Translations under genes and position numbers: made by a program | Shown here: one piece after another, positions 27,319 to 33,496 of the stretch | Layout: each line of letters starts with the position of its first letter | How positions within the stretch are numbered: position 1 is the stretch's first letter | From: Verrucomicrobiota bacterium | Lineage (GTDB): Bacteria > Verrucomicrobiota > Verrucomicrobiia > Opitutales > Opitutaceae | Reading direction: 5' to 3' | Assembly (NCBI GenBank): GCA_016871595.1 | Contig: VHCY01000016.1 | Coordinates: 1-33,496 of the forward strand | DNA length: 33,496 nucleotides | The notes under the pieces: model-generated | Told to the model about the DNA's origin: nothing | Database searches by the model: none | What the model saw: only the letters and a program-made list of their open reading frames with translations

Positions 27319-30111
27319 TTACTTGCGGGCGGCCTTCAGGTCGGTCACCGCCGCCTGCGCCGCCGCCAGCCGCGCCACGGGGACGCGGTAGGGGGAGCAG
27401 CTGACGTAGGTGAGCCCGAGGCGGTGGCAGAACTTGACCGAGTCCGGGTCGCCGCCGTGCTCGCCGCAGATGCCGAGCTTGATGCCCGGATTCCGGCTGC
27501 GACCCTTCTCGACCGCGATCTTCATCAGCTGGCCGACGCCGGTCTGGTCGATCGAGGCGAAGGGGTTCTTCGTCACGATCTCGGCCTCCTGGTAGGGCGG
27601 GAGGAACGAGCCGGAGTCGTCGCGGGACATCCCGAGGCAGGTCTGCGTCAGGTCGTTGGTGCCGAAGCTGAAGAACTCGGCGGTCTCGGCGATCTCGTCG
27701 GCGGTGAGGGCGCCGCGGGGGATCTCGATCATCGTGCCCACGGAGTAGGCGATCCTCGTCTTGCGCTCGGCCATCACGGCCTTGGCGACCTCGTGGACGA
27801 TCGCGACCTGCAGATCGAGCTCCTTCTTGAAGCCGACCAGCGGGATCATGATCTCCGGCTTGGCCTTGTAGCCCTGCTGGTTGGCGTCGGCGGCGGCCTC
27901 GAAGATCGCGCGCGCCTGCATCGCGGTGATCTCCGGGTAGCGGATGCCGAGGCGGCAGCCGCGGAAGCCGAGCATCGGGTTGAACTCGTGGAGCTCGTGG
28001 ACGCGGCCCATAATCTTCTCGACGCTGATGCCGAGCTTCCGGGACAGGTCCATCTGCTGCTCCTTGGAGTGGGGCAGGAACTCGTGCAGCGGCGGATCGA
28101 GGAACCGGATGGTGGCGGGGAAGCCCTTGAGGGCCTTGAAGATCCCGTGGAAGTCCGCCCGCTGGTAGGGCAGCAGCTTGGCGAGGGCCGTCTGGCGGGC
28201 CTCGAGCGAGTCGGCGAGGATCATCTCGCGCATCGCGTCAATCCGGTCGCCCTCGAAGAACATATGTTCCGTGCGGGTGAGGCCGATGCCGGTGGCGCCA
28301 AAGGCGATGGCGTTGGCGGTCTGCTCCGGGGTGTCCGCATTGGTGCGGACCTGCAGCTTGGTGACCTGGGCGCACCACTTCATCAGCTGGGCATAGCTGC
28401 GGAACTTCTCGGTCGACTGGGCGGCCTGGTCGCCGTTCAGCAGGCCGGAGATGATCTCCGACGGGGCGGTCTTGATCTGGCCGGCGTAGACGGTGCCGGA
28501 GGTGCCATCGATGGAGAGGTGATCCCCCTCCTTGAACACCTGGCCGGCAATAGTGGCCGTCTTGGCCTCGTAATCGATGTGGACCGAGGAGGCGCCGCAG
28601 ACGCAGACCTTGCCCATCTGGCGGGCGACGAGGGCGGCGTGCGAGGAGACGCCACCGCGGGCGGTCAGGATGCCCTCCGCGGCGATCATTCCGCGCAGGT
28701 CCTCGGGGGAGGTCTCAACGCGGACGAGGAGCACCTTCTCATTGCGGCCCGCGGCCTGGACGGCGCGGTCGGCGTTGAAGTACACCTTGCCGGTGGCGGC
28801 GCCCGGGCCGGCGGGGAGGCCGGTGGCGATCACCTTGGCCTTCTTGACCTCGGCGGGATCGAAGATCGGGGCGAGGAGCTGCTCCAGCTGGTCGGCCGGG
28901 TTGCGCAGGATGGCGGTCTGCCAGTCGATCAGCTTCTCCTTCACCATATCGATGGAGAACTTGAGGGCGGCGGCCGCGGTGCGCTTGCCGTTGCGGGTCT
29001 GCAGCATGAACAGCTTGCCCTCCTGGATCGTGAACTCGACGTCCTGCACGTCCTTGAAGTGCTTCTCCAGGATCTGGCGGACCTTCAGGAGCTCCGCGTA
29101 GGTCTTGGGCATCTGGTCCTTCAGCTTGAGGACCGGCTCGGGCGTGCGCACGCCGGCGACGACGTCCTCGCCCTGGGCGTTGATCAGGAATTCACCGTAG
29201 AACTCGTTGGCGCCGTTGGCGGGGTTGCGGGTAAAGGCCACGCCGGAACCGGAGGTGTCCCCGGTGTTGCCGAAGACCATCGCCTGCACATTGACGGCGG
29301 TGCCCCAGGCTTCCGGGATGTTGTACTTGCGGCGGTAGACCTTGGCGCGGTCGTTCATCCAGGAGCTGAAGACGGCTCCCGCGGCGCCACGCAGCTGATC
29401 CCAAGGGTTATCCGGGAAGACCTTGCCGGTGCGCTCCTTGACCAGCGCCTTGAAGCGGCGCACCAGCTCCTGCTGGTCCGCGGCGGTCAGTTTCGAGTCC
29501 TCGATGTCGGCGTGGTAAACCTCGTGCTTGAAGGAGTGGATGACGGTCTCGAACGGCTCGTGGTCCTCGTTTTCGCGCTTCTGCACGCCGAGGACGACGT
29601 CGCCGTACATCTGGATGAACCGGCGGTAGCAGTCCCAGGCGAAGCGCTCGTTCTGGGTGGCGCGCACCAGCGCGAGCACCGAGGCCTCGTTCAGGCCGAG
29701 GTTCAGGATGGTGTCCATCATCCCGGGCATCGAGTCGCGGGCGCCGGAGCGCACGGCGACGAGGAGGGGCATGCCATCGGTGGCGCCGAAGCGGGTGCCC
29801 ATAATGCGCTCCATATTGGCGACGCCGGCCTCCATCTGGGCCTGGAGCTGCCGGGGGTAGGTCTTCCGGTTGGCGTAGAAGTAGGTGCAGACCTCCGTGG
29901 TGATGGTGAAGCCCGGGGGCACCGGCAGGCCGATGCGGGTCATCTCCGCGAGGTTGGCGCCCTTGCCGCCGAGGAGGGCCTTCATCGAGCCGTCGCCGTC
30001 AGCGCGGCCGGCCCCCCAGGTGTAGACGTACTTCGGGCCTTTGGAGGCGGGTTGCTTGGCGGAGGCCTTGGCCTTCGTCGCGGGTTTGCGGGCGGTTTTT
30101 TGGGCAGCCAT
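27319..30111 (-). CDS. ppdK: Pyruvate, phosphate dikinase with a basic N-terminal tail
   Basis: 930 aa from the ATG at 30111. It interconverts pyruvate + ATP + Pi and PEP + AMP + PPi in the cytoplasm. The ATP-grasp domain begins at YVYTWGAG (about 28) and continues with [10 protein letters not shown] and [20 protein letters not shown]. The phosphohistidine swivel domain carries [19 protein letters not shown] with the catalytic His. The PEP/pyruvate TIM barrel ends in [17 protein letters not shown] with the catalytic Cys. Residues 2-27 are an Ala/Lys/Pro/Thr-rich tail ([20 protein letters not shown]) absent from typical PPDKs, which start at about the YVY strand. It is monocistronic, divergent from tatC, with a strong terminator. 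Confidence 0.97.
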   Translation of the reverse strand: MAAQKTARKPATKAKASAKQPASKGPKYVYTWGAGRADGDGSMKALLGGKGANLAEMTRIGLPVPPGFTITTEVCTYFYANRKTYPRQLQAQMEAGVANMERIMGTRFGATDGMPLLVAVRSGARDSMPGMMDTILNLGLNEASVLALVRATQNERFAWDCYRRFIQMYGDVVLGVQKRENEDHEPFETVIHSFKHEVYHADIEDSKLTAADQQELVRRFKALVKERTGKVFPDNPWDQLRGAAGAVFSSWMNDRAKVYRRKYNIPEAWGTAVNVQAMVFGNTGDTSGSGVAFTRNPANGANEFYGEFLINAQGEDVVAGVRTPEPVLKLKDQMPKTYAELLKVRQILEKHFKDVQDVEFTIQEGKLFMLQTRNGKRTAAAALKFSIDMVKEKLIDWQTAILRNPADQLEQLLAPIFDPAEVKKAKVIATGLPAGPGAATGKVYFNADRAVQAAGRNEKVLLVRVETSPEDLRGMIAAEGILTARGGVSSHAALVARQMGKVCVCGASSVHIDYEAKTATIAGQVFKEGDHLSIDGTSGTVYAGQIKTAPSEIISGLLNGDQAAQSTEKFRSYAQLMKWCAQVTKLQVRTNADTPEQTANAIAFGATGIGLTRTEHMFFEGDRIDAMREMILADSLEARQTALAKLLPYQRADFHGIFKALKGFPATIRFLDPPLHEFLPHSKEQQMDLSRKLGISVEKIMGRVHELHEFNPMLGFRGCRLGIRYPEITAMQARAIFEAAADANQQGYKAKPEIMIPLVGFKKELDLQVAIVHEVAKAVMAERKTRIAYSVGTMIEIPRGALTADEIAETAEFFSFGTNDLTQTCLGMSRDDSGSFLPPYQEAEIVTKNPFASIDQTGVGQLMKIAVEKGRSRNPGIKLGICGEHGGDPDSVKFCHRLGLTYVSCSPYRVPVARLAAAQAAVTDLKAARK

Positions 30112-30295
30112 CGTGGTGTGGTTGAGGATTCGGAAAGGGTCGCGCCCGCGCGGACGCACGGGCGCCAGACGCAATACGGGGGGGACCCGGAGTGTCAACG
30201 GTGCAGCAGGCCCCGCGGTGCCGGGGCGGACGGGGCCGCACATCGCGCTTCCGTTTTCCGGGAATTCCGCCAGCGTGGCGCACCTTTCGACTGCT

Positions 30296-31111
30296 GTGAC
30301 TTCACCCAACCCAGTTCCTGACGATCCCTACGTTCCCGCCGAGGCCCTGCCGTCCACGCGCGAGAAGCCGATGGGATTCTGGCAGCATCTCGACGAACTG
30401 CGGGGGGTGCTGATCAAGAGCGTGGTCGCATTCGTGATCTGCGCGGTCATCGTGGGCAGCTTCGCCACCAACTTCATGGAGTGGCTGAAGTGGCCCCTGA
30501 TGACGGTGGCTAAGGATTACCCTGCCTTAGACACTAACCTGGGCACCCTCTCGATCCTAGAGGTGTTCAATATGATCATCCAAATGTGCGTGTTCGGGGG
30601 ACTCCTCCTCGCCAGCCCGCTCATCCTCTTCTTCATCAGCCAGTTCGTCTCCCCGGCCCTGACGGATCGCGAACTGCGCGCGGTCAAGCCGATGTGCCTC
30701 TCGGCCCTCTTCCTCTTCCTGCTCGGGGCGAGCTTCAGCTTCTTCCTGCTGATGCCCAGCACGGTTCGGATCGCGATCGAACTCAACCAGGCCTTCGGCT
30801 TGGAGACCCGCTGGACGGCCGGGAACTACTTCTCGACGATGAGCTGGCTGGTCCTCGGCTCCGGCGCGGTGTTCGAGTTCCCGCTGGTCATCGTCCTGCT
30901 GGTCTGGCTGGGCGTCCTGACGACCGCTTTCCTGCGCAAGTACCGGCGGCACGCCATCGTGCTGATCTTCGTCATCGCCGCGATTGTCACGCCCACCCCG
31001 GATCCGCTGACGCAGAGCCTTTTCGCCGGTCCTCTTTACGCGCTCTTCGAGATCTCAATTCTGGTCTCTTCCCGCGTCGAGAAGCGCAAGGCCGCCGCCC
31101 GCGCCGGCTGA
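30296..31111 (+). CDS. tatC: Sec-independent protein translocase subunit TatC
   Basis: 271 aa from a GTG at 30296 (read [20 protein letters not shown]). An ATG at 30371 would give a shorter protein starting [12 protein letters not shown] favour the GTG, since a Pro-rich leader before the conserved FWQHLDELR motif seems usual in this group. Six hydrophobic segments are visible, among them [57 protein letters not shown] and [22 protein letters not shown]. TatC recognises twin-arginine signal peptides such as that of the isomerase-like protein at 1491. tatA/tatB are not adjacent. It converges on the second TonB receptor. Confidence 0.95.
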   Translation: MTSPNPVPDDPYVPAEALPSTREKPMGFWQHLDELRGVLIKSVVAFVICAVIVGSFATNFMEWLKWPLMTVAKDYPALDTNLGTLSILEVFNMIIQMCVFGGLLLASPLILFFISQFVSPALTDRELRAVKPMCLSALFLFLLGASFSFFLLMPSTVRIAIELNQAFGLETRWTAGNYFSTMSWLVLGSGAVFEFPLVIVLLVWLGVLTTAFLRKYRRHAIVLIFVIAAIVTPTPDPLTQSLFAGPLYALFEISILVSSRVEKRKAAARAG

Positions 31112-31127
31112 GGCGCGGTCCGCCGGA

Positions 31128-31156
31128 GGGACGCCCGGGTGGATCCCGGACGTCCC
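31128..31156. terminator. Hairpin between convergent tatC and the second TonB receptor gene
   Basis: GGGACG-C-CCGGG, loop TGGAT, CCCGG-A-CGTCCC: an 11-bp stem with one mismatch, within the 74-base gap between converging stops. There is no T-tract. It is a candidate bidirectional 3'-end structure. Confidence 0.5.
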
Positions 31157-31185
31157 GCGTGGCCCCGCGATGCCTCCAACGGGGC

Positions 31186-33496
31186 TCAAAACGTGCCCCG
31201 CAGGCCGAAGGAGCCGAGGGCCCCGTAGGAGCTGGCCGAGGACCGCCGCGCGTAGGCGGGAGTATCGGCCTGGTAGCGGGACTGGTTGAAGTGCACGTTG
31301 GCCACGTTGCGGCAATTGATGAACAGGGAGATGCGCTTGGAGGCCTGGTACGTGAGGTTGAGGTCGAGGGTCGTCCGCGCGTCCTGATAGACGGACGCGA
31401 GTGGGCCCTGTCCGGTGGAGGGGCCGCGCTTCTGTTCGCCGCGGTGATGCCACTTCGCCATCAAGGTGATCGGGTTGCGGGAGATGGTGACGCCCCAGTT
31501 CATACTCTCCGGAATGAAGCGGTTGAAGTCCGCGGTGCGGCTGCCGGCAAGGCGCAGCTTGGTGTAATTGCCGAAGACGGTGAAATGCCGGCCCAAGGAG
31601 CCCAAGGGGGCGAGGGATTGGCGGACATTGAGCTCGTAGCCGGAGATTTTCGCGTCCCCGGAGTTGATGGTGGTGTTGAGCTGCCAGCCGACGTAACGGG
31701 GATCGAGGCCGAAGTTCTCCAGGTCCTCCGCGGTGGCGAAGGTCTGGAGGGTGCCGAAGAAGTCGGCGATGTCCTTGCGGAAGGCGCCCGCGGTGAACAT
31801 CCCGCCGCTATCGGTATAGTATTCGGCCGAGAGGTCATAGTTGTGGGCGGTCCAAGGCTTCAGGCCGGTGTTGCGGACCGTGATGTTGCCGCGGATCGCG
31901 GTGGGATCCGCGTTCTCGTCGAGGTCGGCCTCGTTGATGGTCGCGTTGGGGACGATGTTGGTGAAGTCGGGCCGGCCGTAGGTCTTCGCGTAGGCGGCGC
32001 GGAAGAGAAGATTGGCGGTCGCGTTGTAGGTGAAGTGGAGGCTGGGATAGTACCCGTCGTAGGAGCGCTCGGCGCGGTTGGCCCGCTCCAGGCGGATCAG
32101 GCGCAGTTCCTCCATCGAGCCGACGGCGCCGGCTTCAGGGCGACGCACGCGCTGGCCGGCCGCGTTGCGGACGAAGGCGCCGGAGGCGGTGCGCTGCCAG
32201 ACATTGGCCGGCTCGAAGACGGGGCCCTGGCCGAGGTCGGTGGTCTCCTCGTAACGCACGCCGCCGAGCACGATCAGGCGGTTGCTGAGCAGGCGAGCCT
32301 CCGCCTGCAGGTAGAGGGCCTTGACCTGTTCCCGCAGCCATTCCGAGGCGACGATCCGGCTCTGTTCCTGGGCGACCACCTGGGCCGGGGTCTGCACGAA
32401 CAGGCTGGGGTTCTTCTTCCAGGCCTCGACGGCGACGTTGGTCGAGGTCCAGGGAATGTTATCGAAGCCGAAGTAGTTCGGGCGGTTCTTGTAGACTTGG
32501 GCGAGGAAGGGGGCGGGGGAGAAGTCACCCGGGGTGGCCGGATTGTAGGTCCATTGGCGGTTCCACTCGCGCCGGTCGCGCTCCTGCGAGCGGAACAGGC
32601 CGCCCGCCTGCAGGGACGAGTTGATGCCTAGAATGGTCAGGTTGCGCCGCAGGAGGGCGTCGCCGCCCCAGAGGTTCTCCTTGTGGTCGCGGTAGGCGTT
32701 CGAGGTGGCGGTGGTCAGCCGGTAATTGTTGATATCGTTCAGGTCCAGTTCCCGGTTGTTGTTGTCGAAGGCGCGGATGCGGGCCGGATGGTCGGGCGCG
32801 ATGCCCTCGAAGGTCACGCGCACGGGATTGAGCATCGAGATGTTCAGCTGGTTGAAGCTGCCCTTCTCGTGGTAGCGCCGCCAGGTCTTGGAGGTCGAAA
32901 GATGGGCGCCGGAATCAAAGCGCCAGGTGCCGTTGTCGAACCGGTAGCGGGCATTGGTGCCCAGCGTCCGGGCCGCGATGTGGATCGCGTTGCCGGAGAA
33001 GTTCACGCCGCCGCGGCCCGTGGCGCCGATCGTGGTGTCAGGGCTGAAGCTCAGGGCGGTGCCGCCCGCGATGCTCGGGGTGGGGTTGGTGCCCGCGGTG
33101 GCCGAGCGGCTCACGTTACCGTTCTTGTCGCGGTAATAGGTGGCTTGGCCGCCGAGGGAGAGGACCGAATTGGGAGTGACGCGCCAATCGGCCTTCAGGC
33201 TCGTCGAATCCCGGGTGTACCACTTGGGCGCGTCGATGATCTGGTGGGTTTGCAGAAACGGCCGGGAGGGCGAGGCGCCCGTGTTCGCGGCGGTGGCGTT
33301 CCAGGTCATCCCCGAGATGTTCTGCTCGTTCCACTGCTGCGAGGACAGGCCGGTGAAGACGATGCCGAAGTCCTTGGAGACGGGGAGGGTGTAATCAAAG
33401 TCGAAGCCGGGCTTGATCCGGCGCTCGCGCGTGTCGAAGGGGAAGGGCTGGCGCTTCCATTGCAGGCCGTCGCTGCTGGCCGTCATCGTCACGCGG
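31186..33496 (-). CDS. TonB-dependent outer-membrane receptor, C-terminal part (runs off the window)
   Basis: About 770 codons in frame from the right edge to the stop at 31186; the N-terminus, signal peptide and plug lie beyond the window. The visible part is beta-barrel: alternating aromatic strands (DYTLPVSKDFGIVFTG, LYLQAEARLLSNRLIVLGGVRYEE, YYPSLHFTYNATANLLFRAAYAKTYGRPDF, LKPWTAHNYDLSAEYY) and extracellular loops. The last strands contain ISLFINCRNVANVHFNQSRY and end in GSFGLRGTF with the terminal Phe. This NVAN...GLRGTF ending is characteristic of large Opitutaceae receptors. No SusD, transporter or enzyme partner is visible, so the ligand is unknown. It differs in sequence from the receptor at 18466-21468. 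Confidence 0.92.
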   Translation of the reverse strand, partial: RVTMTASSDGLQWKRQPFPFDTRERRIKPGFDFDYTLPVSKDFGIVFTGLSSQQWNEQNISGMTWNATAANTGASPSRPFLQTHQIIDAPKWYTRDSTSLKADWRVTPNSVLSLGGQATYYRDKNGNVSRSATAGTNPTPSIAGGTALSFSPDTTIGATGRGGVNFSGNAIHIAARTLGTNARYRFDNGTWRFDSGAHLSTSKTWRRYHEKGSFNQLNISMLNPVRVTFEGIAPDHPARIRAFDNNNRELDLNDINNYRLTTATSNAYRDHKENLWGGDALLRRNLTILGINSSLQAGGLFRSQERDRREWNRQWTYNPATPGDFSPAPFLAQVYKNRPNYFGFDNIPWTSTNVAVEAWKKNPSLFVQTPAQVVAQEQSRIVASEWLREQVKALYLQAEARLLSNRLIVLGGVRYEETTDLGQGPVFEPANVWQRTASGAFVRNAAGQRVRRPEAGAVGSMEELRLIRLERANRAERSYDGYYPSLHFTYNATANLLFRAAYAKTYGRPDFTNIVPNATINEADLDENADPTAIRGNITVRNTGLKPWTAHNYDLSAEYYTDSGGMFTAGAFRKDIADFFGTLQTFATAEDLENFGLDPRYVGWQLNTTINSGDAKISGYELNVRQSLAPLGSLGRHFTVFGNYTKLRLAGSRTADFNRFIPESMNWGVTISRNPITLMAKWHHRGEQKRGPSTGQGPLASVYQDARTTLDLNLTYQASKRISLFINCRNVANVHFNQSRYQADTPAYARRSSASSYGALGSFGLRGTF

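Noticed and set aside
27132-27404. Small plus-strand frame across the Nramp-ppdK gap
   Set aside because: It runs through the ppdK terminator stem and the ppdK 3' end; Arg/Pro low-complexity, with no start context.
27424-30321. 965-codon open frame on the plus strand opposite ppdK
   Set aside because: ppdK is unmistakable on the minus strand. In very GC-rich genes the antisense frame rarely contains stops. The translation is low-complexity (Gly/Ala/Leu/Val/Asp/Glu/His) with no recognisable fold.

Overview
This is a dense, GC-rich (about two-thirds G+C by eye), intron-free bacterial chromosome segment. Gene content and protein style point to the Verrucomicrobiota, most likely Opitutaceae. The signs are two very large TonB-dependent receptors, a cell-envelope protein built from 32-residue 'DPxxAL' repeats, a VC0807-family membrane protein, a Bacteroidota/PVC-style SecA with a long insertion, and a divergent Nramp-like transporter. 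The assignment rests on recognition, not on a database search. No tRNA, rRNA, CRISPR array, insertion sequence or prophage was seen. It looks like core chromosome.

Layout. 1-2405: 5' end of a probable mnmA and a secreted/anchored repeat protein (minus), then a Tat-exported hydroxypyruvate-isomerase-like protein (plus). 2482-8611: a plus-strand run of guaA, a secreted hypothetical, and hisD-hisC-hisB-hisH, a partial histidine operon lacking hisG, hisA, hisF and hisI. 8713-10014: citrate synthase. 10073-10777: VC0807-family membrane protein (minus). 10872-15233: tightly packed plus operon pdxJ-acpS-orf-nnrE/D-dprA. 15239-17215: minus operon trpG/pabA-nrdR-orf-HIT. 17277-18425: tgt. 18466-21468: TonB-dependent receptor (minus). 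21615-25629: UDP-glucuronate decarboxylase and secA (plus). 25648-26976: Nramp-like transporter (minus). 27319-30111: pyruvate phosphate dikinase (minus) with a clear intrinsic terminator. 30296-31111: tatC. 31186-33496: a second TonB-dependent receptor (minus), cut by the window edge.

Most genes are housekeeping: purine, histidine, PLP and fatty-acid cofactor synthesis, NAD(P)HX repair, DNA uptake, TCA cycle and gluconeogenic PEP synthesis, and tRNA modification. They sit beside envelope functions: Sec and Tat export and TonB-dependent uptake. I found no coherent new multi-gene system.

The unusual signals are these. A queuosine tRNA-guanine transglycosylase has lost all three zinc-binding cysteines. 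A protein is built from eleven 32-residue repeats. The pyruvate phosphate dikinase has a histone-H1-like basic tail. The Nramp-like transporter lacks both signature metal-site motifs. The tetranucleotide CATG is strongly depleted across the whole window and visibly distorts codon choice before Met codons. Shine-Dalgarno sequences are almost absent, with C-rich pre-start regions instead.
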